Part shown: piece by piece, positions 1-6,007 of the stretch
Numbering within the stretch: position 1 is the first letter of the stretch
Layout: every line of letters starts with the position of its first letter
Origin: Propionibacteriaceae bacterium
GTDB lineage: Bacteria > Actinomycetota > Actinomycetes > Propionibacteriales > Propionibacteriaceae
Reading direction: 5' to 3'
Assembly (NCBI GenBank): GCA_020438595.1
Contig: JAGQUI010000036.1
Coordinates: 1 to 12,356, forward strand
Length of the DNA: 12,356 nt
The notes under the pieces: model-generated
What the model was told of the DNA's origin: nothing
Databases searched by the model: none
What the model saw: only the letters and a program-made list of their open reading frames with translations
Translations under genes and position numbers: made by a program

Positions 1-1
1 C

Positions 2-472
2 GCCGGCAGCCTGATCGCGCTCGCGGGGACGCTGGGGCTCGCGGCGTCCGGCCCCTGGCCGAACCCGTGGATCGTCGGCGCGGTGTCGTTCGTGATCGGC
101 TTCGGGCTCGGCTGGACGGCGGCACCGTCGCTGATCGCCGCGCAGGCCTCGGTCGAGTGGAACGAACGCGGCGTCGTCACCGGCGTGAACGTGTTCGCCC
201 GCTCCGCCGGCAGCGCGGTCGGGGTGGCGGTCTTCGGGGCGATCGCCAACAACGTGATCTCCGCCGGCCGCGGCGAGCAGGACTACGCCACGATCGTGGC
301 CGCGTCCACGTGGGTGTTCGTCGCCGTGGCCGCGACGGCGGTGCTGACCGTGTTCGCCGGCCTGCGGCTGCCGCGCGGAGCCGTGGACTCACCCGCCTAC
401 TCGCCCGGCGGGCGGGCAGCGCCCGAGGCCCGTCCCGAACCCGGACCCGAGGGCGGCACCGTCGCGGCCTGA
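2..472 (+). CDS. MFS transporter (drug/H+ exporter type), 3' end only
   Basis: The reading frame is open from the left edge to the TGA at 470-472 and gives the last 156 residues of an integral membrane protein. Four hydrophobic stretches are visible (about residues 1-16, 22-46, 63-82 and 98-121), matching the last helices of a 12- or 14-TM major facilitator protein. The segment GWTAAPSLIAAQ, then NERGVVTGVNVFARSAGSAVGVAVFGAI, resembles the helix after the central loop and the RxxGSxxGxAxxG helix of the DHA2/EmrB-QacA drug exporters; the quoted pieces are adjacent in the protein. The tail after the last helix is short, polar and Pro/Gly/Glu-rich, as expected for a cytoplasmic C-terminus. The substrate cannot be told from this part. 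The gene may continue into cutC 47 bp downstream on the same strand. Family is fairly sure; DHA2 assignment is an inference. Confidence 0.8.
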   Translation, partial: AGSLIALAGTLGLAASGPWPNPWIVGAVSFVIGFGLGWTAAPSLIAAQASVEWNERGVVTGVNVFARSAGSAVGVAVFGAIANNVISAGRGEQDYATIVAASTWVFVAVAATAVLTVFAGLRLPRGAVDSPAYSPGGRAAPEARPEPGPEGGTVAA

Positions 473-513
473 CCGCGTGTCTGCGCGATCGGGACCCGGC
501 CAGGTTCCATCAT

Positions 514-518
514 GGAGG
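514..518 (+). promoter_or_regulatory. Shine-Dalgarno site deciding the cutC start
   Basis: GGAGG one base before the ATG at 520 would be too close for ideal use if only the last G counted, but the GGAGG core is followed by GC and then the ATG at 520. It is the only purine-rich site near the conserved CutC N-terminus, so it supports the 520 start over the long open frame upstream. The spacing is short, so this is a moderate call. Confidence 0.45.
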
Positions 519-519
519 C

Positions 520-1233
520 ATGAGCGGTGTGCTCGAGGTGATCGCCCTGCATCCCGCCGACGCCGAACGCGCCGAAGCGGGGGGCGCCGACCGGGTCGAG
601 GTGTGCGGCAGCCTCGACGACGGGGGCATGTCGCCCACCCCCCAACTGGTGTCGCAGGTGCGCCGGGCCACGAGCATCCAGGTGCGCGTGATGGTGCGCC
701 TGCGGGAGGGCTTCGGCACCGACGGCGGCGAGGCGATCCGGCTGCGCGGCCTGATGGCCAGCTACGCGGACGCGGGCGCCGACGGCATGGTGCTCGGCTT
801 CCTGAACGGTCTGGGTGACGTGGACGCGGGTGTCTGCACCGAACTCGTCGGGGACGCCGCCTGGCCCTGGACCTTCCACCGCGCGATCGACGCCTGCCTC
901 GAGTCCGACCGGGCCTGGGCGACCCTGGCCACCCTGCCGCGGCTCGACCAGGTGCTCACCGCCGGCTCGGCCCGGGACGTCGAGCACGGGCTCGGCGACC
1001 TGTTGGCGCGGGCGAAGGCCGACCCCTGGGCCGCGAGCGTGATCATGGCCGGCGGCGGGCTGCATCCCGACCACGTGCCCTGGCTGGCGCGGGCCGGCGT
1101 CCGGGCCTTCCACATCGGCAGGCCCGCCCGCCCGGGCGGCTCCTACAAGGCGTACGTCGACGAGGGCCTGGTCCGCTCGTGGCGCACCCTGATCGACGAC
1201 GAGGTGCGGCACCGTCCGGCGGCCACCGCCTGA
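520..1233 (+). CDS. cutC: CutC family protein (copper homeostasis protein CutC)
   Basis: Predicted 237-residue cytoplasmic TIM-barrel protein, close to the usual CutC length of about 200-250. Family landmarks are present in order: ADRVEVC with a following GGMSPT (residues 23-40), VRVMVR (55-60), GADGMVLGFL then GDVD (86-102), TFHRAID (118-124), VLTAGS (145-150) and IMAGGG (175-180). CutC was linked to copper tolerance in E. coli, but its biochemical role is still unsettled, so only the family name is safe. The frame is open far upstream, but the ATG at 520 is preceded by GGAGG at 514-518 and starts exactly at the conserved N-terminus, so the longer version is rejected. The stop lies 3 bp from the stop of the convergent CDF metal exporter. 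The N-terminal motif VCGSLDDGGMSP is somewhat divergent from the enterobacterial form. Confidence 0.88.
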   Translation: MSGVLEVIALHPADAERAEAGGADRVEVCGSLDDGGMSPTPQLVSQVRRATSIQVRVMVRLREGFGTDGGEAIRLRGLMASYADAGADGMVLGFLNGLGDVDAGVCTELVGDAAWPWTFHRAIDACLESDRAWATLATLPRLDQVLTAGSARDVEHGLGDLLARAKADPWAASVIMAGGGLHPDHVPWLARAGVRAFHIGRPARPGGSYKAYVDEGLVRSWRTLIDDEVRHRPAATA

Positions 1234-1236
1234 GGG

Positions 1237-2154
1237 CTACGCGTCGGGGCCGGGTTCGATGTGGACGAAGGTGGTCGTCCCGGGCAGGGCGACCTCGATC
1301 GCGTGCTCGACGCGGTCGGCCACGTCGTGGCTGCGCCGCACCGTCCACTCACCGGGCACGGAAAGGGTCGCGTAGACGAACCGTTGCCGGCCCGACTCCC
1401 GCGTGCGCAGTTCGGTGATCTCCACCCGCGGGTCGTCGCAGACATCGGCCAGCACCGCGGACACGATCGCGATCTCGTCCTCGGGCAGGGCGGCGTCCAG
1501 CAGTCCCACCACGGAGCGACGGACGAGCTTGTAGCCGGTGAACAGGATGTTCGCGCCGACGACCAGGGCGATCAGCGGGTCGAGCACCAGCCAGCCGGTC
1601 AAGGCCACCAGGCCGATCGCGACGAGGACGCCGACCGACGTCCACACGTCGGTGAGCAGGTGCTTGCCGTCCGCCTCCAGGGTGATCGAGCGGTGGGTCC
1701 GGCCCGCCCGCACCAGCAGCACACCGGTGCCCAGGTTGAGCAGTGTCGCCAGCATCGACAGGGCCAGCCCGATGCCCAGCTGCTCCAGCGGTACCGGGGT
1801 GAACAGCCGCTGGATCGCGCTGTAGATGATCAGCGCCGCGGCGACGAAGATCAGGCTGCCCTCGACCGCCGCCGACATGTACTCGGCCTTGCCGTGGCCG
1901 AAGTCGTGGTTGTGGTCGGCCGGCTTGGCGGCGAGCCGCAGCGCCCAGAGCGCGACCAGCGCGGCGACGAGGTTGACGGTGGACTCCATCGCGTCCGACC
2001 ACAGGCCCACCGAGTTGGTCAGCCAGGCGGCGTACGCCTTGATCCCGACGGTGGCGACGGCGGTGGCGATGGAGAGCCAGATGAAGCGCTCCAGGATCGA
2101 GTGCGTGTTCTCGGTCTGCGGGTTCGGGGGACCGGGACGGGACGCTTCCTGCAC
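1237..2154 (-). CDS. Cation diffusion facilitator (CDF) family metal efflux transporter
   Basis: Predicted 305-residue inner-membrane metal/proton antiporter that exports divalent cations such as Zn, Fe, Mn or Co; the metal cannot be fixed from sequence. Six hydrophobic helices occupy about residues 22-218 and a soluble ferredoxin-like C-terminal domain follows, the standard CDF layout. Visible metal-site motifs are SDAMES in TM2 (D54, E57), HNHDFGHGKAEY in the TM2-TM3 loop (H81, H83, D84, H87) and HLLTD in TM5 (H165, D169). In FieF-like proteins the TM2 pair is D-x3-D; here position +4 is S58 and an acidic residue sits at +3. The start is GTG at 2154, 4 nt after the Nudix stop, so the gene is the last of a four-gene operon. 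Its end is 3 bp from the end of convergent cutC. Confidence 0.93.
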   Translation of the reverse strand: MQEASRPGPPNPQTENTHSILERFIWLSIATAVATVGIKAYAAWLTNSVGLWSDAMESTVNLVAALVALWALRLAAKPADHNHDFGHGKAEYMSAAVEGSLIFVAAALIIYSAIQRLFTPVPLEQLGIGLALSMLATLLNLGTGVLLVRAGRTHRSITLEADGKHLLTDVWTSVGVLVAIGLVALTGWLVLDPLIALVVGANILFTGYKLVRRSVVGLLDAALPEDEIAIVSAVLADVCDDPRVEITELRTRESGRQRFVYATLSVPGEWTVRRSHDVADRVEHAIEVALPGTTTFVHIEPGPDA

Positions 2155-2158
2155 CGGA

Positions 2159-2716
2159 TCAGCCTACTGGCAGCGTGGACTCCTCGATCACGCCGAGATC
2201 GAGCGGCCAGACCTCGGGACGGGCGGCCAGCGCCACCAGTTCGGGCAGGTTCGCCGGCCACACCGGTTCCGCCAGGCCGACGAGGGCGTCCAGCCGCAGC
2301 CAGTCCCAGCCGTCGAGGGTGATCCGCTCGGCCGCGGTGAGCCCGCCCGGCTGCACCTCGAAGGGCTCGGCGACGACGAGCACGAAGAAGCTCTCCACCT
2401 GGCTGAGCACCTGATCGGAGTAGCCGTGCACCACGGTGCGGACGGCCACCGGCCCGCGCAGCACGTCGGGCGCGGCCACCAGGCCGGTCTCTTCCGCCAC
2501 CTCGCGGACGGCGGCCTGCAGCGGCGATTCGCCCGCGTCGATGCCGCCGCCGGGCGTGACCCACCAGCGCGAGCCGGGCAGCCCGGGATCGGTGTCCGCG
2601 AGCAGCAGGACCCGCTCGGAATCGGTGATCACGACCCGGGCGGCCTGCCGGTGCCGCCGCGGCCGCAACTCGGGTGCGACCGGGTGGAACCGCCGGGTGC
2701 GGAACGGCTCGGTCAC
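2159..2716 (-). CDS. Nudix hydrolase
   Basis: Predicted 185-residue cytoplasmic hydrolase of nucleoside diphosphate-X compounds; the substrate is unknown. The Nudix box G-x5-E-x7-R-E-U-x-E-E-x-G-U is complete from G57 to L79, with E63, R71-E72 and E75-E76 as the expected Mg-binding and catalytic residues. It is preceded by WWVTPGGG, the usual strand entering the box. An N-terminal Arg-rich stretch (residues 7-27) and a C-terminal segment of about 50 residues flank the core. Translation starts at a GTG (2716-2714) that overlaps the TGA of the upstream gene in a GTGA motif, which implies translational coupling. The gene is third in the minus-strand operon. Lack of other specificity motifs prevents a MutT, ADP-ribose or CoA assignment. 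Confidence 0.93.
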   Translation of the reverse strand: MTEPFRTRRFHPVAPELRPRRHRQAARVVITDSERVLLLADTDPGLPGSRWWVTPGGGIDAGESPLQAAVREVAEETGLVAAPDVLRGPVAVRTVVHGYSDQVLSQVESFFVLVVAEPFEVQPGGLTAAERITLDGWDWLRLDALVGLAEPVWPANLPELVALAARPEVWPLDLGVIEESTLPVG

Positions 2717-3507
2717 GGCCCCGGGACCTGGACGGTGACGAGCGTGTGCAGGTCCTCGTCCAGCAGCGCCAGCTCGACCGGACCCGCCGGAATGGCGAAC
2801 CCGAGTTGCCCGCTCACCTCCTCGCCGGCCGCCAGCAGGCTGCCGCCGAGCGGCCGGGTGAGCGCGGGCCCGAAGCCGGGCAGGGCGGTCGAGGCGTCCG
2901 TGGACGCCGTGAACAGGATCGGGTCGACCGGCACCACCCCGCTGCTGCAGGCGACGGTGAGGTCGACCACGAGGTACCGCTCGCCGTCAACGGGTGCAGC
3001 CTCGCCGACGTCGGTCCAGGTCACGCCGGTCACGGTCAGGGTTCCCTCGCCGTCGGCGCCGGAGAACGGCGCCGCCTGGCCGATCCCGCCGCCGGCGGTC
3101 AGCGTGCTCGCCGCGGTGGGCGCGGCGCTCGGGCTCACGGTGACCACGACCGGTGTCCCCTCGGGTGCCGAGGGGCTGGCGGTGGACGGCGCGGTGGACA
3201 GCAGCAGTGGCTGGGCGCTGAGCAGCCCGATCAGGAGCAGGCCGCCGGCCAGCACGGCCGCCACCAGCGCCCGGCGTCGCGGCACCCGGCGTTGCGGGGG
3301 CCGTCCGGTCGGGGGCTGTCCGGCCGGAGCCGTGGACGCGATCCGCGCGCCCGGATCCGGTGGCGCCCACCCGGGTCCTGGTGGCGCCCACCCGGGTCCT
3401 GGCGGCGGCGACGCGGGTCCGGGCGGCGGCGTGGCGGGTGGCGCGAAGCCGGGCTGGTCCGTGGCCGGCGTGCCGATGCCCTCCGGCCCGCCCGGGTCGT
3501 TCGACAT
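2713..3507 (-). CDS. Single-pass membrane protein with extracytoplasmic DUF4352-like domain
   Basis: 264 residues with a clear three-part build. Residues 1-72 are a Pro/Gly-rich cytoplasmic tail containing a GPGWAPP repeat. Residues 73-79 are basic (RRVPRRR) and precede one TM helix at about 80-99. An Ala/Ser/Thr/Pro linker (100-140) leads to a beta-rich extracytoplasmic domain (141-264). The latter, with GEGTLTVTGVTW, YLVVDLTVAC and GQLGFAIPAGPVELAL, resembles the Ig-like DUF4352 fold common in actinobacterial membrane-anchored proteins. No lipobox is seen, so it is TM-anchored rather than a lipoprotein. The start ATG (3507-3505) shares its A with the TGA of the upstream gene (TGATG), and the stop overlaps the Nudix GTG start. 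The open frame runs further upstream to about 4338, but there it merely shadows the preceding gene. Function unknown. Confidence 0.8.
   Translation of the reverse strand: MSNDPGGPEGIGTPATDQPGFAPPATPPPGPASPPPGPGWAPPGPGWAPPDPGARIASTAPAGQPPTGRPPQRRVPRRRALVAAVLAGGLLLIGLLSAQPLLLSTAPSTASPSAPEGTPVVVTVSPSAAPTAASTLTAGGGIGQAAPFSGADGEGTLTVTGVTWTDVGEAAPVDGERYLVVDLTVACSSGVVPVDPILFTASTDASTALPGFGPALTRPLGGSLLAAGEEVSGQLGFAIPAGPVELALLDEDLHTLVTVQVPGP
3359..3400 (-). repeat. Two perfect 21-bp tandem repeats coding for GPGWAPP
   Basis: Positions 3359-3379 and 3380-3400 are identical 21-bp units. A degenerate third unit follows at about 3401-3420. The unit length is a multiple of three, so copy-number changes would keep the frame. 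In the DUF4352-like protein the repeats encode the Pro/Gly/Trp-rich part of the cytoplasmic tail (about residues 36-49). Confidence 0.9.
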
Positions 3508-4316
3508 CAGAACCGGTCCGGTCGCTCGCCGGCGCGCAGCGCGGCCCCGACGATCAGGCCGACGACGAACGGCAGGAAGATGCAGACGACCTGGGCGCCG
3601 CCGGACAGCGCGGAGTAGAGCAGGTCCGGGTCGAGCCCGTCGTTGAGGACGGAGAAGAAGCCGAACACGCCCACCAGGACGATCGCGATCGCGTACGCGC
3701 GCCGGACGGCGTCCTTCCGGTAGGCGATCCGGGCGGACAGAGCGAAGGAGATCGCCAGCATCAGGATCGACAGCGGGCCGACGAACATCCCGATCAGCAG
3801 CGGGATCAGGGCCCCCGGGGTCGCGGCGCGCCAGATCTGGCCGACGCTGACCGGCGGCGGGGGAGCCGGGACCCGGGAGTCCGGGGGCGGGGCGAACCAC
3901 TGCGGCGTGTTCGGTGCGGGGAACGGCGCCGGGTTCACCTGCGCGGTGGGTTGCACGGCGGGCTGCACGGGCAGGTAGCCGGACAGCGGCGGGCCCGGCT
4001 CGGTGAACGGCTCGGTCGGCGACCGCTTCCCGGGGGCATCCGGCGAGCCTCCCGACGACCACGCCCCGCTGGTGAGGGCGGCGGTGACCACCTCGAAGGG
4101 CAGGTTGGGGTTGCGCCCGGGCGCACCGGAGGGGACGAGCGCGGCGAGTTCGGGCTGCGGGTCGGCCGCGCGCACGAACGACGGCTCCCCCTCGGCGACC
4201 GCCGCGACGGGCGCGGAGGGGGGCGCGGGCTCCGCGAGGGGCGGTACCGGAGGCACCACGAACGCAGCCGGACGCTCCTGCGGCGCGTACTCGGGTCCGT
4301 CCTGCCAGGTGGCCAT
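3507..4316 (-). CDS. Pro-rich N-terminal tail, three-TM membrane protein of unknown function
   Basis: 269 residues. The first 155 are low-complexity, rich in Pro, Ala, Glu and Ser, and likely cytoplasmic and disordered. The last part carries three hydrophobic helices at about 169-193, 207-224 and 240-260, with ARIAYRKDAVRR between the first two as a positive loop. This resembles the many actinobacterial membrane proteins with a Pro-rich tail joined to a small DUF4190-like membrane unit, but I cannot name the family. The open frame extends upstream to 4469, yet the start MATWQDGPE at 4316 is chosen because a TACGAT -10 element lies 6 nt before it, implying a leaderless mRNA. The upstream part would also overlap the divergent cspB promoter. 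It is the first gene of a four-gene operon and is coupled to the next gene by TGATG. Confidence 0.72.
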   Translation of the reverse strand: MATWQDGPEYAPQERPAAFVVPPVPPLAEPAPPSAPVAAVAEGEPSFVRAADPQPELAALVPSGAPGRNPNLPFEVVTAALTSGAWSSGGSPDAPGKRSPTEPFTEPGPPLSGYLPVQPAVQPTAQVNPAPFPAPNTPQWFAPPPDSRVPAPPPPVSVGQIWRAATPGALIPLLIGMFVGPLSILMLAISFALSARIAYRKDAVRRAYAIAIVLVGVFGFFSVLNDGLDPDLLYSALSGGAQVVCIFLPFVVGLIVGAALRAGERPDRF

Positions 4317-4322
4317 GCGCCC

Positions 4323-4328
4323 ATCGTA
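4323..4328 (-). promoter_or_regulatory. -10 element TACGAT, leaderless start for the 4316 gene
   Basis: On the minus strand TACGAT is followed by six bases (GGGCGC) and then ATG at 4316. That spacing places the transcription start on the A of the start codon. No purine-rich Shine-Dalgarno site is seen. No clear -35 hexamer is visible, which is common for actinobacterial promoters. Confidence 0.6.
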
Positions 4329-4396
4329 ACCGGGCCACGACGGGTGCCCGGGGCGGGGGGAGGCGCCGCCGACGTGCCCGGGCCGGGTTCTCCGGA

Positions 4397-4402
4397 TAGG
4401 CT
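4397..4402 (+). promoter_or_regulatory. Candidate -10 element (TAGGCT) for the cspB-DUF3027 unit
   Basis: TAGGCT fits the TAnnnT pattern and lies in the 139-bp divergent region between the minus-strand operon and cspB. A start about 7 nt downstream would give a 5' leader of roughly 45 nt, containing the GAGG ribosome site at 4447-4450. Leaders of cold-shock genes can be regulatory, but this one is short and no structure stands out. Confidence 0.4.
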
Positions 4403-4455
4403 TTGTGGGGCCGGTCGTGGGAGCGGGCCGGGCGAGACCAGGAGTTGAGGAAATC

Positions 4456-4842
4456 ATGCCGGTGGGCAAGGTGCGCTACTACGACGCCGAGAAGGGCTTC
4501 GGCTTCCTGTCCAAGGACGAGGGCGGGGACGACGTCTACGTGCGCGCGTCCGCGCTGCCGGACGGCGTGACCAGCCTGAAGCGTGGTCAGAAGGTCGAGT
4601 TCGGTACGGCCGCGGGCAAGAAGGGCGAGCAGGCGCTGTCCGTGCGGCTGCTGGATGCTCCGCCGTCGCTGTCGAAGGCGTCGCGGAAGTCACCGGAACA
4701 GATGGCGATCATCGTGGAGGACCTGATCAAGATGCTCGACGGGGTGGGCAACGGCTACCGCCGCGGCCGGCACCCCGACCCCAAGCTCGCCTCGAAGACC
4801 GCAGCGGTGCTGCGGGCCGTCGCCGACGAACTGGAGCTGTGA
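4456..4842 (+). CDS. CspB-type cold-shock domain protein with helical C-terminal extension
   Basis: 128 residues, longer than the 65-70 of classical Csp proteins. Residues 1-66 form the cold-shock OB fold with both RNA-binding motifs, KGFGFL (RNP1, 13-18) and DVYVR (RNP2, 26-30), so single-stranded RNA/DNA binding and a chaperone or regulator role are expected. Residues 67-128 are a charged, mostly helical extension (EQMAIIVEDLIKML and KTAAVLRAVADEL) of the kind seen in mycobacterial CspB-like proteins. ATG at 4456 follows GAGG at 4447-4450 with a 5-nt gap. The TGA overlaps the GTG of the DUF3027 gene by 4 nt (GTGA), so the two proteins are probably made together. The K/R spacing in the loop after RNP2 is normal and no key residue is missing. 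Confidence 0.92.
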   Translation: MPVGKVRYYDAEKGFGFLSKDEGGDDVYVRASALPDGVTSLKRGQKVEFGTAAGKKGEQALSVRLLDAPPSLSKASRKSPEQMAIIVEDLIKMLDGVGNGYRRGRHPDPKLASKTAAVLRAVADELEL

Positions 4843-5615
4843 ACGTGGCGGCCACACTGGAGCTCGACCAGGCCTGCGCCGACGCGGTCGACCTGGCCCA
4901 CGCGGCCGCCGTCCGCCGGGCCGGCGTGATCGAGGTCGGTGAGCACCGCGGCGTCGTCGCGGAGGACGTGCGGGTCGCGACCCACCTGTTCGAGTGCGCG
5001 CACCCCGGCTACCCCGGGTGGGTGTGGTCGGTGACCGTCGCCCGGGCGTCCCGGGCCCGGGTGGTCACGGTGTCCGAGGTCGCGCTGGTGCCGGGCGACG
5101 GCGCACTGCTCGCCCCGGCCTGGGTGCCGTGGGCCGAGCGGATCGGGCCCAAGGACCTCACGCCGGGCGTGCTGGCCCCGAGCGCACCGGACGACTTCCG
5201 GCTCGAGCCGGGCTACACCGGCGGCGAGTCCGCCGCCGACGCCGATCCGGCCGAGGCCAGCCAGACCCGCGCGGTCGTGGCCGAACTCGGGCTGGGCCGG
5301 GAGCGGGTGCTCTCCGTCGAGGGCAGGGACGCCGCCGTCGAGCGGTGGCTCGACGGTCCCGGCGGACCCGACAACCCGATGACCCAGCAGGCCCCCGGGC
5401 TGTGCGAGACCTGCGGCTTCTTCGTCCCGCTCCGGGGCACCCTGGGCCGCCTGTTCGGCGCCTGCACCAACGAACTTGCGCCGAGCGACGGCGCGGTGGT
5501 CAGCCGCGACCACGGCTGCGGCGGGCACTCCGATGTGGTCGCCCCGGGCAAGGGCGTCGACCTCGGCCTCCCGGTCTGGGACACGGTCAGCAACGACGAG
5601 GGACTGTTCGACTGA
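4839..5615 (+). CDS. DUF3027 domain-containing protein with putative Cys/His metal site
   Basis: 258 residues, soluble, no signal peptide or TM helix. The N-terminal half carries GYPGWVWSVTVARA (about 57-70) and VLVPGDGALLAPAWVPW-type sequence typical of the actinobacterial DUF3027 family, and the length matches what I recall for it. The C-terminal half holds a cluster CETCGFF (C189, C192), C209, then HGCGGHS (H225, C227, H230), which looks like a structural zinc site; that reading is an inference. The gene starts with GTG inside the cspB stop (GTGA overlap); a second GTG at 4845 is an alternative. Function is unknown; coupling to a cold-shock protein hints at an RNA- or growth-related role. 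It converges on the DUF2530 gene with 6 bp between stop codons. Confidence 0.88.
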   Translation: MNVAATLELDQACADAVDLAHAAAVRRAGVIEVGEHRGVVAEDVRVATHLFECAHPGYPGWVWSVTVARASRARVVTVSEVALVPGDGALLAPAWVPWAERIGPKDLTPGVLAPSAPDDFRLEPGYTGGESAADADPAEASQTRAVVAELGLGRERVLSVEGRDAAVERWLDGPGGPDNPMTQQAPGLCETCGFFVPLRGTLGRLFGACTNELAPSDGAVVSRDHGCGGHSDVVAPGKGVDLGLPVWDTVSNDEGLFD

Positions 5616-5625
5616 CGACGGTCAG
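5612..5625. terminator. Weak 5-bp hairpin spanning the convergent stops
   Basis: CTGAC-GACG-GTCAG is a perfect 5-bp inverted repeat covering the end of the DUF3027 gene and the end of the convergent DUF2530 gene. It could act as a small bidirectional stop signal, but the stem is short and there is no T tract, so it may be chance. Confidence 0.2.
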
Positions 5626-5963
5626 GTGAGCGGCCTCTGGTCCTCCGACCAGGGTTCGAGTGCCCGGCGCGGCGGCTCCCCGGACGTGTCCTCGGGTTCG
5701 TCGAGGGCGTTCAGCCGGCGTCGCCGGGCCCGGAGCAGGCTGAATGCGAGCCCGAGCAGGCCGATCACGGTGCCGGTGATCGCGACGCCCAGGTACCAGC
5801 CCTTGCCCGCCGCGACGAGTTGCGGGTAGACCCACCAGCACACCCCGGCGCCGACGGCGAAGCCGATCGTCCCGGCGGTGACCACGGTCACTCCGTCCGG
5901 GTCGAGCGCCCGCACCGGAGCCTGTACCAGTAATGGCCGGTGGGGCGGGTTGTTCTGGCTCAC
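5622..5963 (-). CDS. DUF2530 family small membrane protein
   Basis: 113 residues with two TM helices at about 27-47 and 56-77 and an Arg-rich start to a polar cytoplasmic tail (79-113). The core, with VTAGTIGFAVGAGVCWWV then GWYLGVAITGTVIGLLGLAF, matches the actinobacterial DUF2530 pattern; the family function is unknown. Two GTG starts are possible, 5969 and 5963. I prefer 5963 because the -10 element TATCGT ends 7 nt before it, the spacing for a leaderless start, whereas 5969 would be only 1 nt after the -10 and could not be transcribed from it. The gene is divergent from the purine permease with 44 bp between starts and convergent with the DUF3027 gene. Confidence 0.78.
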   Translation of the reverse strand: MSQNNPPHRPLLVQAPVRALDPDGVTVVTAGTIGFAVGAGVCWWVYPQLVAAGKGWYLGVAITGTVIGLLGLAFSLLRARRRRLNALDEPEDTSGEPPRRALEPWSEDQRPLT

Positions 5964-5970
5964 GGACACA

Positions 5971-5976
5971 ACGATA
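5971..5976 (-). promoter_or_regulatory. -10 element TATCGT, leaderless start for the DUF2530 gene
   Basis: Minus-strand TATCGT is followed by TGTGTCC (7 nt) and GTG at 5963. This argues for the inner GTG as the true start codon. Confidence 0.5.
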
Positions 5977-5995
5977 GGGCCCGGGTCGGCACCCC

Positions 5996-6001
5996 TACCA
6001 T
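5996..6001 (+). promoter_or_regulatory. -10 element TACCAT, leaderless start for the purine permease
   Basis: TACCAT is followed by TCGGCC (6 nt) and the ATG at 6008. Transcription should begin at or within one base of the ATG, so no purine riboswitch leader is possible from this promoter. It lies back to back with the DUF2530 promoter, with 19 bp between the two -10 hexamers. Confidence 0.62.
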
Positions 6002-6007
6002 TCGGCC

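Noticed and set aside
67..519. Upstream extension of the cutC reading frame
   Set aside because: It is Arg-rich shadow sequence of the MFS gene in another frame; the conserved CutC N-terminus begins at 520 with its own ribosome site.
1218..1230. GGCGG-CCA-CCGCC hairpin at the end of cutC
   Set aside because: It lies inside the coding sequence, has a 3-nt loop and no T tract; such stems are common at this GC content.
1261..3646. Two long plus-strand open frames opposite the CDF, Nudix and DUF4352 genes
   Set aside because: They have the His/Gln/Arg/Pro-rich composition of antisense shadows in GC-rich DNA and no domain, while the minus-strand genes show clear motifs.
5964..6007. Purine riboswitch before the NCS2 permease
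   Set aside because: The space is only 44 bp and the -10 element lies 6 nt before the ATG, leaving no leader.
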